Shown piece after piece: positions 34,145-47,128 of a stretch of DNA of 64,000 nucleotides (its first letter is position 1; each line of letters opens with the position of its first letter). The notes beneath the pieces are model-generated. The model was given only the letters and a program-made list of their open reading frames with translations, ran no database searches and was not told where the DNA came from. Position numbers and translations under genes: made by a program. Origin of the DNA: Vanessa cardui (Eukaryota; Arthropoda; Insecta; Lepidoptera; Nymphalidae); the NCBI RefSeq assembly GCF_905220365.1, contig NC_061136.1, positions 14,301,702 to 14,365,701 on the forward strand, in the 5' to 3' direction.

Positions 34145-34479
34145 CTAGAACAATGAGAGATTTTAATAATAAATGATAACTCATATTTATTAAAAATTGG
34201 ATATACATATATATTATATTTCAACAATGGCCTGAAAACGATGTTAGGAACAAACTATTAATGGTTGGTTGGTTTGCAACGTAATATATGAATCTGAGAC
34301 CAAAGTATTCAGGGAAGCGGAAAAGCTTTGGATAACTCTTTTCAATGGAAAAGGACATATCTGGCTTTTATTATGTAAATCCACAACTAAAGCCTGGCCA
34401 AATTACACTCTATAGAGGCAAATTTCTTAGAATATTTTCGTTTACCAATATGGGTTAAATCTATATGCAAATCATAAAT

Positions 34480-34665
34480 GTAGTAAGTAACTGTCTGTCT
34501 GTCTGGCTGTCGCTCTTTCACGATCAAACCGCTTAACCTTAATTTTTTTTTAATGAACATTGGTATGAGCGAACTTGCACTCCAAGAAATTACATAGGTT
34601 ACACCAACACATGACAACCATCACCCTAAAACACGAGAGAAGCCGCGGTGATTACTAGTATAAAT
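34480..34665. mobile_element. Helitron-like repeat fragment
   Basis: GTCTGTCTGTCTGGCTGTCG, then CTTTCACGATCAAACCGCTT, and an end GAAGCCGCGGTGATTACTAG followed by T. A GCGAAGCCGCGG...CTAGT terminus is typical of lepidopteran non-autonomous Helitrons. Class inferred. Confidence 0.45.
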
Positions 34666-36179
34666 ATAAATCATCAAATGTATTCGCTAACCCAATTCCT
34701 ATATACCTGCATCTTAGCAAATAGACTTCACACTCGGGATTAGGGAGAAGTTAAAACGTAGTGGCAATATCCGCCGGGAAATAGCATCGGCTCTGTTTAG
34801 AGACTCGCCTGTAGATCTATTTGCGGACGGATCTGGCGAATTGTTTGCGAACGAGTCCTGTTTGCGAATTACCAGAGCTCCGGCTAGCTTGATTTTTTAA
34901 TTCTATTACGGAATTCGTTAAAATGGAATGTGTTTTTTTAATTTTCTGTAAGAATGCCGATGGGAAGTGGTCATCACCGACATATATGACTTGTTCCAGC
35001 CACCATCGCCACCAACATAACACCAATCTTTATTCTATATTTCTATAACCTTTGAGCTGTAAGAATACTATTTGACACACCCTTAAAACCGCAACACAGC
35101 AAAATTTTAATACCAACCTACCAAAATAGCAAGCCTTTTTGGGTAGATTGGTATTTAAATTTAACCATCAAATTCTTTTTTTTTTAATTAATTATCTATT
35201 TTGTATAAAATATAATACTAACTCAGTTTCTTACCGGTTCTGTCGGTATGAACTATACACCAAGTATGCACACCAGCGGTAGCTTTAGCTTAGAGATAGG
35301 TAATGGATGGTTAAAATTGCTTACGGAGCCATTGCTCGTCCACCTACCTACGTCATTAAGAATGCCTATTTAACATTGTGTCTTATTTGAACACGAATGA
35401 TAGGGTTAAAAAATCTATCAAGATAGTCTTTCATCACAATATGTTCTTGAGAAAACCAATCGAATTCGAAATATAAAATACGTATAACATTATACGTATA
35501 TCTAAATAAAGTGTGTTCGCCAACTAGCTGTGGCCTCGGGTCTGCCGGCTGACAGTGAACGATCATGCGATGGCTCCCCGGGGACGGACGAAATTTTATT
35601 ACGTTCGGAACATGTATCAACCGAATGTCCATGGGAAATATAAATCGAAATAAATTATAGACGTACTTTTGTGAAATAAATACTGCATTTGCATCAGAAG
35701 TCTGTTAGAGCAATGACGGCAATCATCCCGATTAATACACGTAGGTATTCAACCATGCTTATGTCGTCCTGACCGATTTGAGATTTAGGAAAGTAATCAA
35801 CTACTCAGATTATCATAAGTGTGTACGCAAACACAGGCGCATATAACTAACATGACTGTATTTTTAAAAGTTAAAAAAGAGTTTCTTGTCGTTTATTCTC
35901 AGTAGAATCTACTTCCCGAACCGTCGGTAATATTAAAGGACGATTCAAATATGCTTGTCAAAGTCTACTGGAATAAAGTTTATTTCGATTTCGATTTTTG
36001 ATTGCCATTATCCCTCATGGGTCGGAGAGCTGAATGCTGGACCAACGGTTTTTTATACTTTACGAACTTTTTACACTCCCGTTTAGATTTTTTTTTTGAA
36101 AATGGAATAAAAATTTCGATCCGACTTGAGGCTTAAACCCTGTTAAATGAATCAAAATCAAAGCAGCAATCCATTTCGG

Positions 36180-36335
36180 ATGCAGAAATGGCTCCGTGGT
36201 TAGAGATCGTGATCCTTAACCAAATATTGCGGCACGCTGACCTTTCGTGAGCTTCGTTTGTGTGCTTAATTTATTTCCCGCGCGGTGAGGCATAACATCG
36301 TGAGGAAATCGGCACGTTTCGTAGGAAAATCTTTT
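36180..36335 (+). mobile_element. degenerate SINE family A copy
   Basis: The A-box remnant ATGGCTCCGTGGTTAGAG, the GTGCTTAATTTATT block and GTGAGGCATAACATCGTGAG follow the order of the full copy at 2562. The B box is destroyed. Confidence 0.55.
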
Positions 36336-36452
36336 GTATGTCAATATTAAATTCACAAGATGTATTTTTTTTTGTGGTTTGGTGGACGATCACATCGACC
36401 ACCTGATTTTAAGTGGGCATCAACTGCTATAGACATGTAATAAAATATTAAT

Positions 36453-36684
36453 GACGACCTCCATGGTCGAGTGGTGTTTACACCGGTTTTCATGGGTACG
36501 CCACTCTGAGGTCCCGGGTTCGATTCCCGGCCGAGTCGATGTAGATTGCCATTAGTTTTCTATGTTGTCTTGGGTCTGGTTGTTTGTGGTACCGTCGTTA
36601 CTTCTGATTTCCATAACACAAGTGCTCCAGCATTGGGATCAGAGTAATGTATGTGATTTGTGATTGTGATTTATTTATTTATTT
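36453..36684 (+). mobile_element. tRNA-derived SINE, family B, copy 2
   Basis: A box TGGTCGAGTGG, B box GGTTCGATTCC and body match the copy at 15439. It ends in a TTTATTTATTTATTTATC tail. Confidence 0.82.
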
Positions 36685-37254
36685 ATCATTCTAATAAGCA
36701 GCAATGCTATTATTGAATATTCCCGTTTAGCTGTAGAGTATGTAAGGAGTAGGTGTAACCTGCCAGCGCGGACTTGCAAAGCCCTGCTACCAAGTACAAG
36801 TAAAGTACATGTAGAGAATAGATCAAAATTTAAACCGAATAAATATCCTTGATGTTATATTACATACTTAACGTTTTATTTCACAGTATTGTAAGAAGAG
36901 TTCCATTTTTAAATTATGATTATTTCAAGTATGCAAACGAAAACTTTACACACACATAAGCTGAACATTTGAAATAATAAAATATAGCACTAAAAGCGAA
37001 CTCAATAAAACGTACGGCGCAGTTTGAAATTGAATTCCGACTCAATTTCTGCTGCAACTGAATTTGTGAACACGTTCCGTCTGAAACTACTGAATCTATA
37101 TTTTATTTACCGATAAGAATTTACCAGTTTCATTCTTCCTGCAGCTGGATGCGCGTGTTATCAAACATGAAAATGTTCCACGCCCAACAATATATGTATA
37201 GTGCACAGCTCCAGTGGTAAGTATGCGTCAAACTACGTCAAAGTATATATTTCG

Positions 37255-37425
37255 TCATTAATGTTTATCAGATGGAGCTTAGCAGTGAAGGAAAATAGTC
37301 AGGATACTTGTTCGTGTATTATGTTCAGCCTGTGTGTCTCGTTATCTATATATCAGTAGCATAGTGAAATATGCTCCAAACGACTTTATAAAGTAAGGCG
37401 GCACTTGGACAGCTGAGACATTTAC
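37255..37425 (+). mobile_element. degenerate SINE family A copy, 3' part
   Basis: GCAGTGAAGGAAAATAGTCA, GTGAAATATGCTCCAAACGA and AAGTAAGGCGGCACTTGGAC correspond to the 3' body of family A. Strongly diverged. Confidence 0.4.
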
Positions 37426-37591
37426 GTGTTGCTACTTCTAACCTAACCAATTTATATATATTAGCTTTATAATCATATAAATAAGTTGAGACTTATAAAA
37501 CACTGTTTTGCACAAAAACAATGCCCACAAAATACACCAAGGCCTTTGAGGGCAATTCTGTCACAAACATGTTAATGATAGTCAAAGGATT

Positions 37592-37978
37592 CTAAAGCAA
37601 TGAACCAGAATCGTTAAGTAATATTTTATTAGCGACTTCATCCATTCGCTGTTCTACATTCATATTATGCAACCGTGTTCTATATATTTTTTTTCGGGAT
37701 TTAAGCTTGTTTGCATTTGTGCCAGTTCTTTGTAAATCAATAGCAAAATATTCAATATATATGAATAAAAGCAGAAGAAGATTTTTCCTTAGATTGAGCT
37801 GTGAAAAAATCAGTGATCCAAACGCCAAACAACGAAGGCAAGTAATATCTTGAATGAGAGAGCTATGTATGTTTTGGATCCATTCAATAAGCTCATGTCC
37901 ATCAAATATAGTGCACACACAATATGGGTTATTGTATAACAGCCAAGCGGTAATATAACAAAATAGAAATCCAAACAT
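37592..37978 (-). CDS. hypothetical 128-residue ORF in ChAT 5' intron
   Basis: A complete ATG-to-stop frame begins MFGFLFCYITAWLLYN, with a hydrophobic start and a second hydrophobic stretch NLLLLLFIYIEYFAI. It ends in a charged tail NMNVEQRMDEVANKILL. It is unusually long for this AT-rich region and shares the ChAT/VAChT strand. I recognise no family. There is no clear promoter or splice context, so it may be a chance ORF, a pseudogene fragment or an exon of something larger. Confidence 0.28.
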   Translation of the reverse strand: MFGFLFCYITAWLLYNNPYCVCTIFDGHELIEWIQNIHSSLIQDITCLRCLAFGSLIFSQLNLRKNLLLLLFIYIEYFAIDLQRTGTNANKLKSRKKIYRTRLHNMNVEQRMDEVANKILLNDSGSLL

Positions 37979-39069
37979 TAATGTCCATCAATCCCCTACT
38001 TCGCTTAAAAACATTTATAATAATAGACAGTGTATAAATTTACATTCGATATCGAATATAGCGTACGTAGACTCCCCCTACCCCTCCAGGTGTCGCTTCC
38101 CACGGGGATCGCTTCGATTCTCTTTCATAGCTCGGAGACACATTAAATATTTTAGAATGACATTTCATATTATACCTCGCTGTGATCCGGTTACTTGTTT
38201 ATTTTGAGAGAAATTTATGTCGCGAGTCTTTGTGAAACAGTTTAAGCTAGATGAGGGTCAAAATTTTATAATAATTGTTGTGTACAGAATAATCTTCTTA
38301 AATAAGATCTTTTAAATAACTTTTCTATTTAAACGTATTGAAGAAAGGTAGTAGTATTAGTAGTGAACTATTACGATATTACATACTACTACTACTACGA
38401 CATTGACAGTCGTTGTTACTACACTATTAGTAAAAGTAGTCAATTTTTCACTGCGAGGCTTAGGCCTTCCTTTCCCTTTATCTAAAAGAAGCTAAGATGT
38501 AACAATGAAGTAGGAAAGGCGAGTCAGTCAGTTATTTGGATGATTGGGACAATTCATTTAATATATTATATGTATATATCAATAACGAGGAATGAAAGGG
38601 AAATAAAGATCTAGACTTTTTTTTTACTTTATACTATTTATAATTAAAATATAATTAAGTTACTTTATGTAGACAGTGACGTACATGAAAGCTTTTGAAG
38701 AGTCCCTAAAAGCTTTCAGAGTGGTGCATGATATGTGAGTCCAAAAAGAAAACATCGACCGGACTCCTGGTTATTTAATTACGCAACCCCAGTCGTCGCC
38801 GCGGAGAGGACGACAAGCGCAGCGGGCTCGTTTTATTTACACTATTGAAGGCAAGTCGAATGCATTGCAGAGACGCGGCTAAAATAAACTTTCAAAGCTA
38901 AAATATACTTTCTCATTTTATGTAGGATATATATAAATTTAAGTTCGCTAATTTAGATGATGACTCAGGATTTTGCAAGTAATTGGAATAGTCAATTTAG
39001 CTTTAATTATTTTAGATATTTGTCAAAACGAAAAGCCTGCTTGAATATAATATATTTAGGTTTTGGTTT

Positions 39070-39240
39070 CATCATATATTCGACCACCAAGCAGCATTAC
39101 TTAGTATTGCTGGCGAGTGAGAAATTGTAACCACAGCAAAAGGGATACAACATCTGCGCTTGGTGGCGCATTGACGCTATAAGGAATGGCGAATATTTCT
39201 TACCAATATCTATCGGCACACTAGCATCAGCAACCCCTTT
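39070..39240 (+). mobile_element. dispersed repeat family C, degenerate copy
   Basis: CGACCACCAAGCAGCATTAC, GTAACCACAGCAAAAGGGAT and GGTGGCGCATTGACGCTATA keep the order of the family C body (compare 6209-6366). The GAATATTTCTTAC end matches the copy at 19372. Confidence 0.5.
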
Positions 39241-40121
39241 TTTATACTATATCTGTGTCATAAGCCTGACTCAACTCCACGTGATAAGTGGAAGTGAAGT
39301 CCAAAGGTGAAGACGACTAGCACAGTCAACAAGAATGAGCTGCACTAGTCGCCCTCGGCATGCCGGTCCGCAAGATGCCTTAACACCTCGATTGCTGTTC
39401 ACATACATTTGCCATAAAAAAATTGTGGTATTTATTTATATCTATACCGAAATAATTTAATGAATATTTTCAAAGTATCATTTCGATATCAACGACACAC
39501 ATTTTGATAGACGAATAGAGTTGGTATGATGTATTGATTCATCGATGAAAGCGTCAAACATGATAAAAGTTTGCCATTAATATACATAACTAATATCTCA
39601 ATTAGTATTCTACTGAGTGACTGTCGTATTCCTTACATTATGTAAGAAATAATGATAGCTTGGTAACTGTATTCTATAAAAGGAATTCTATAAATGTTTG
39701 CGAGGAGTACTTAGAAAGTATTACAGGTGCGCTATTTACGGACCGGAGCGCTACGAATTACGTGTAGCAGGATAAATATATGAAGATTACAGAGGATGTT
39801 ATTACTAAAAGTGTTATAACAACATTTACAATGACAGCCAGATATTCTTCGTAAGCAAAACCTTTTTTTTATTTTAAGCGTGCTAAATAATTATTTTTAA
39901 ATACCGAAAGCTCTACAAATGTATTACATTACAAAAATAATTGGTGTGTAATTACTTGTTTGTTTTATTGACCGATTTTCCTTTTAATATTGTTAAGGAA
40001 GAAAATATTTAATCACCGTTTGTTTTTCTTTCGAATATCGAATCAATAATGTCGAGTAGGGTATATCAGTGTTTACCTAAACAGTCGTTAATTAACATTT
40101 AAAAGTCAAATAAAGTAACAA

Positions 40122-40195
40122 CCTGTAAATATCTCACTATCTTTCCCTTTGAGGAAAGAGATAGCGTATACTACCATCCTGCTCCAATGTGCCTC
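40122..40195 (-). mobile_element. degenerate SINE family A fragment
   Basis: CCTGTAAATATCTCACTATC, TTTCCCTTTGAGGAAAGAG and CCATCCTGCTCCAATGTG correspond, inverted, to the 3' end of family A. Confidence 0.4.
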
Positions 40196-40310
40196 GCGGT
40201 CTAGTATATTTGTGTATGTATAAGGAAAGGTCAAAAGATAAATCCTCGTTAAAATAAGTAAGAAACGCTGTCGCGTCCGCTGGTAGTGTGGTCGCACTCT
40301 CGGGCGGGTC

Positions 40311-40324
40311 GTTGCCATGGCGAC
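40311..40324. promoter_or_regulatory. X-box-like palindrome (possible RFX site)
   Basis: GTTGCCATGGCGAC differs by one base from the perfect RFX X-box palindrome GTTGCCATGGCAAC. It lies in a GC-rich island (40262-40380) in the ChAT 5' intron. Binding is inference from the motif only. Confidence 0.35.
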
Positions 40325-43300
40325 GCAGGTGCGCGGATCGATCGAGCAGGTGTTTCGTCGGCACACATCCCTCAATCTTTATTGCATTGAATGCTAACCT
40401 TAATACGAGACCTTTATATTTTGACATAGTTTGCGCAAAACTACCTATTCAAAATATACATTTGTTAACATAATAACATGTTAACCAATAAATAATAACA
40501 TGTAAAAATTGTTAGGTGTACTATAAGCTACACTAAGTACAAATCAGAACTTGTATCTTTTTTAAATTTATCTGTAAACATAGTTGATTTATAATTAATT
40601 ATTACATCACTTATCGACATGTAATAGTTTGTCCAAAATGTTTTGACCCTTGATCCTTTAAACAGATTATCTAAAATTATAATTCGAGTTTCATGGCGTA
40701 GTTACATCTTGTAATTCGAATTCAATTTGTAAACCTTTCTGTAGTTCTCATATTCTTCACTGTTTTTAAGATTTAACTTAACTCAAGAACATTATTTTAT
40801 TATTATTTATATATTATTTATAAAAAAGGACTCATTTCGTGTTCCAGCGTATGAATTTATCTCGTTGAAAGCGGAGCCGCGTTAATAAGTGCAAAACTAA
40901 GTTAGTGGGTAATTAGAAGCGTCGCACGTAACGTCACCCTAACGAGGGACCACTAACTACGGAACCTGTTCTGATTACTAACAACTATATTATTCACTGA
41001 AAAATATATTTTAGTTTAACTAAGTATTGCCTGTTTTTCTTTTAAATGAGAAGTGTACTAAAAAGTAATTATAGCATTACTTTTTTATTATTATGAGTGG
41101 AAATTATTATATTTTTATATATATTAATAACATAGTTCCTAGACTGTGATATATATCTTAAGACTATGAAGAACTTAAATCGATATCTGGGTAATTTTAT
41201 TTATACTGTGTTACTCTCCAGTCAGCTTATCGATAGAACCAACAAGCTACGTCGTAGATGTCTCTACTGCCGCTACGACAAACACTGAAACGCAATTTGC
41301 TCAGGTAATATGTTATTTGGTATCGAATAATGAAATTAGAAGACATTTAAAATATTTGTTAACTACAATCTTATGATATTAAAGAACATGTAAACTTTGA
41401 AACGTCAGGACTCTTGACTCTTGAATAACATTGGAAGGATGTAACATATTAGATCATATGGTTTGCGTCGAACGATTAGTGTATAATGATTACAGGAACG
41501 ATCTCTATCGTTTTAATAATTAAAAAAAAATATTTAACCGTTAAAGGCTATAAATTATTAATTCAAAGAAAATAATGAATCGTTATAGGTTATGATTTTG
41601 TTACCAATGATAAGAATGACGACACCATAAACTGACATAACGTATTTTGAATTTCATGTCTCAATCTGTGTTTATAAATTATCTCAATGACAACAAAATC
41701 ATTGTGAGTCGTGAGGCCATCCTACATGTATGAATCTGCCATCAACGACACCACTAGAATAAACTCAAACAAGCGGTCTTTGTCCATCAGCGGAAGGTTG
41801 CCCATTAACCGGTCTGACTTCGTTTCCTAAACAACATCTCAGACTCAGTTCTTCGGTATAGTTTATTTTTGTTTCAAACAAAAGGTACGAACTTCGCCGA
41901 TCGACGACGCGGGCCTTTGCCCCCGACGGCCATTACGCTTTTATGGAGGTTTAAATATTTTATGGCTCGTGGCTCGGGGTGGGAGCTTGTTAAATTTTCA
42001 TGGTCCCACGATGCCCAACTCTCATTATTTTCGAATTTAAGTATGACTTATTTAAACGAATAACCGTTTTGGAAAAAACCCTTGTGTATCAGTTATATCT
42101 TATATTATTTTAGTCGATTATAATATATAAAGTAAATAGATGACAAAAAAAAAGGTAGAAGTCATAATAAATTATTACATAGATTGAAGACAAATGATGG
42201 TTGGATAAAGGATTAATTAAGGTCACCCAGTGGCCGACTACCACGCGTTTTAGTACATACTTGCATGTCTTCATGGGTAAGTAAGTAGGATTTTTATACT
42301 ATTGAGTGTAACTCTCGGCTAGGTTGCGCAAAAACATTGACTTGTATAACGTTCTTCTTTTCTAACTTCATTTCGTTTCTTTTTATTTCACTTTTAAAAT
42401 ATTTGGTTATGTACGTTAAGATGTCGAATTAAATGACGATTCAAAAGAGCAAAGGAATATTGTGTTACAGATAGTTATAGCATTCTAGGTTTTCTTGATT
42501 AATGGTAATCAAAGGGAAACTGAGAGATGAAAAAACTTACAAAGATTGATTATTAATTATATCGCATTTAATGTTGCCTGGTACACGTTCTCTATTATGT
42601 CACACTAATTACATTACTATTCCAGAAAATAGAACGTAATTGGAAATAATTACTTTACAAAGTTTTATATCAGCCAGATGAACGACGCCAAAAGCAAAGA
42701 TCCAATTAATAGAATATAAAACAAAAGTAGGAAAAAGTAAAAATAAAATGTCTTATATATGAAACCATCGTACGGTGTATTTTCGTTGTGACCTCGAGCA
42801 TTCAATCAGCTAATACTTCAGCTCTTCAGCATATATCGGTACATTTCAATTAATACAAAAGTAGTCAAGAGGGATCGATGGCTGCCCTCAAAGGATTCTA
42901 TTTGCTGAGGACCGAGCGAGCGTGGGGGAGTCTAGTGTTTGTTTGACTTCAATTACCCTAAAAAATGTACAAGGCTTGTTTATTTGTGTTTAACGTAACT
43001 TATTTCAATTTATAGAAATAGGCTTTTCTAAAAATATTTAAAATTCCAATTCCAAACAGTACTGGGTGCTGCAACATTTCTGCCTGATTTACATATTATG
43101 ACACATCCATTGGCGCACCCTGGGGGTTAGATCCAGTATGTATCGTGACGGCAAACGCTGACTTATCAGGCCCCCTTTCTCCCACGTCTCTAAGGTATTG
43201 CAGCTTCAATTTAACTTAGCGAGCTCTTTCAGGAGAAGACAATTTTGTGTTTTGGGAGTTTTACGAGCTATTAAATGTATTTATTAGTTAGCTTATTATG

Positions 43301-44049
43301 AATGATTGTTTTAAAATTCTGGCCGGATTAAATATGAAACAATTTCTTTACAATTGATAAAGGAAACGATTGTCTGTTTGATATTTTATTTCGTTCCTCA
43401 GAAACTGCCATAGTCACTGCTCCGAAACTGTTGCTCTGCCACAATTAATATTCTGGGACCAAATAACAATATAAGTAAATAACTTCACCCACAGAATAAC
43501 ACGTAGCGCCCTCCAATTAGACTAATTACTATCAAAAACATCACCGCACCCTATCTAGCCTGATCTTCAAATATCAAATCGCCCTAATCGAATTTATGCC
43601 TTAAACCTAAATTATAGAGTTCAAATTCAATTATTTCCCCTCTAATTAAAACATCGTACAAAGAAAACTGTGCTTAAAGGAATCCAACTTAATGTTCAAT
43701 TTTCAATGGGAGATTAAATAGGCTTTCAGATGAAAGAGCTTTTATATATACATACAAAGTATACCTTATGGTTGTGATCATAGAGTTGAAGTTTGCCCAA
43801 AAACGAATAAAATCGATGTACTTAATACGTTGATTTGCATGGATTGCGAAGGATATTTAATTGATGGTACGAACTATGAATAATTTCGAATGCTTTTGAA
43901 TAAACCGGCAAGTATAAGTAAGAAGACCTGCTGACCGAATTTCAGATTTTGTGGTCAATTATGTGGCATTAACTATTAATAATATTAGTTTATATTAGTG
44001 ACGTTCATAGTATTTTATAATATGGAATATTATTATCGATAAGTAAAGT

Positions 44050-44333
44050 AACAGCCTGTAAATTTCCAACTGCTGGGCTAAGGCCACCTCTCCCATTAGG
44101 GAGAGGGTTTGGAACATTTGCTGTTCTAATGCGGGTTGGTGGAATGCACATGTGGCAGAATTTCGATGAAATTAGACACATGCAGGTTTTCTCACGATGT
44201 TTTCTTTCACCGCCGAGATGAATCATAATCACAAATTAAACACACACATGTATATAGTGGTGTTTGCCTGGGCTTGAATCCGAGATCATCGGTTAAGATG
44301 GACGCGTTCCAACCACTGGGCCATCTCAGCTCT
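44050..44333 (-). mobile_element. tRNA-derived SINE, family A, near-full-length copy
   Basis: Read on the minus strand, it has the A box (TGGCCCAGTGG), a slightly altered B box (GATTCAAGCCC), the GGTGAAAGAAAACATCGTGA body and the end TTTACAGGCTGT. The (TTG)n tail is lost. Confidence 0.78.
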
Positions 44334-47080
44334 TCATACAGCCAATATAACAATAACTACATATAACTACGTTATATAATCGTAAATAGACTTTTAAATA
44401 GTCAAATATTTTTCGTTTAATTTTACTTATGAGGACTCTAAAAAATATATTAAATACGCAATTATTTTTATTACTTTTTAGTGCATATTTATTTGTTTTA
44501 AAATAGTGTTTTGTTTGAAGTCGATTTTTCTTTTTGTTAAAATTTTTATTTATTAATTTTCACTAACAGATACTAAGGCCTTAATATCGATTAAAATTAA
44601 ATGAATCTTAAAACTTAACATATAAAGTAATATTGAATATAACAGAATATGTTATCAAGGAACTAAGATTTTTAATATTTTATGATAGCAACCACAATGG
44701 CGCGTCAAAACATCGTGAGGCAAGGTATTTACACTAAAAATGTGATATTATGAAATCATTTTAAATAAAACAAGATATCTTTCAATAAGAGATTACAATG
44801 AAAAAACAAGTTAGTATTTGTTAATTTTCAAATTGGACACATAAATAGCACCTTCATTCCGAATCTGTAGTAGCCGGTAGAAGTATAATCTTGTAAAATG
44901 ATGATGTAAAGTGCTTTATACCAATTTCAATGAAGTACGGGTACATTTGTTTTGGTTTGGTTATATTTGGTACGATAATAGAGCAGGACTACTGCTGCTG
45001 CTGAGGTGTAGAAATTAAAACGAGCAGAGTTTGATGTAACAAGTATATTCGATCACTGAATAATTTTTGATCACGTTACATACAACTAGATAGAATATCC
45101 GATTAGTGTATTAACTGGTTAATCTAATGAATTACACTCTACGGGCCGCTTGCATTGACAAACACGAATCGAACACACTAAACTACGCCCTATCTCAGCG
45201 CATTACGGGTGAGATTCGTTTAACAATTTTATAATTTTTTTTTACTCTCCGATATTTCAATCGAGACCGGTAACATGTGCTTGTCAATGAAGCTACCTAA
45301 TTATATAACTTTAAAAATCTAATTTCAAGAATATATAAGACAGGCAATTTTGATAAAACCTAATTATACACGTGATTTCCAAATACTTTGTATTAACTGA
45401 CATGTATAATTAAGACGTTAACATGATTATTGCTACTAGTACATATATATTAAGATATACATCATATAATTTAGATGCTACATTATTTATACAGCATTCG
45501 ACTATAGAGACTTCTAATCACATAACAGATGTATCTAATATGCATGATTATATGTAATTATACATTAAGTTTTTAATATATTGAATTTTATAATTAGCGT
45601 TAATATTAAATTAGTTATGACTGTATTACTTAGTTGCAGATTCGATCAGATATAGATTACATTTGTAAGGTTTCTTAAGTGAGGTTCTCGTATAATTTTA
45701 ATAATTCACAATTTTATTGACATCTACGTGTCCGCATTGAATTTGAAAAGAAATATTTTCGGACATTTAAGAAATAATCGAACAAAAATATAGGAAAGCG
45801 CGTCGAGAACCAACAAAACCTTTAACCCCCAAGTAATATGGACATAACTATCTTACTCACTGTTCCCTTAATCCAAATTAAACTAAGTTTAAACATAGTT
45901 TAAGTGCAACTTTATATTTAACGCATCTAACTTTGTAAGCGACTGTGACTGTCATTTATAATATTTTGCTAAAACTACCGAAGCTACGCTAAATATGTAC
46001 ACAAGTTTAAACGAATGAGGTACTTATCACTATTAAGATAATATGACAGTTTATAATCACTCTTAGTTAAGAAATCATAGATTACGACTTCACTCATAAA
46101 CCTCGTTTAGCGGGATGATTAAACGCTAATTCTGTCTTTTTTTGTCCTCACTCAATTGACATAAGAAAGAAAGAAACAGCATTGTTTGACTAATCGCCCC
46201 ATTAACGATATGTTCATCGGTAAAGCCTTTACTATATTAGTAACATGATACAGTTTTATTTACTATATAATGATAATATTTTTAATATAGATATACATTT
46301 TTAAAACATATTATATTTAATATATATAATAAACACAAATGAATAACAAACTTACGATTAATGTACGACTATTTTTATATTTGTACGCCTTAGTAAATAT
46401 AATGAAGTAAGCATAAATTATTTAATCTATTAATTTTTAAAACGGCGCACATGATAATCGTACAGATATTAGTTATTTTAAAACAAATACATAACAAAAT
46501 CGACGCATAACATATAATGACTTGAATGTTAATACCACTTTTTCAGTCATATAATGACTTCATTAAAAAATATAATTTATCACGAATGTTTTATATCGAA
46601 ACTATAAGATGTGAGTTATTAAATTAGGAATAGCTATATTGCTTACATCAATACATTCATACAAACATTAAAATTACAAGATACAATTGGATATAAACTA
46701 AATTACTCAATGACATTTATTCACAAACGCAACTCACTCACACAGGGGATATACTTACAGAAAAGTACGTTACGCCAATCGTACATTACGTTACAACATT
46801 CACTAATCGTACAAGTAGTGAAGAATTTTAAATTTAAACTTTCTAAAATTAGTTTTCATATAAATGATATTATATGGGATCGAAAAAAGAGAAGGAAATT
46901 GAATTTTGACTAAAGTATATAACTTTTCGACTAACATGTTGTACGCCCTAGAGATTAAATTTATAGACAATTTTAGAATGGATTTAGAAGAAAGACGAAA
47001 TATAACTATAGTTAGAAAGACATAGAGCTAGCGGACGGGTGTCGATCTAGGTCGAAATATTAATTGCAAACACGCCGTGA

Positions 47081-47128
47081 ACTACACACACACATACACA
47101 TACACACGCTCACGCACACACACATACA
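47081..47128. repeat. CA-rich microsatellite
   Basis: Imperfect (CA)n with interspersed TACA and GCTC units. It lies in the ChAT 5' intron. Confidence 0.8.

Noticed and set aside
35235..35290. Candidate ChAT N-terminal exon end reading ...HTDRTG before a GTAAGA donor
   Set aside because: The phase fits the downstream exon and resembles the fly junction, but there is an in-frame stop shortly upstream, no ATG, and similar chance matches occur elsewhere (for example near 37120 and 56540).
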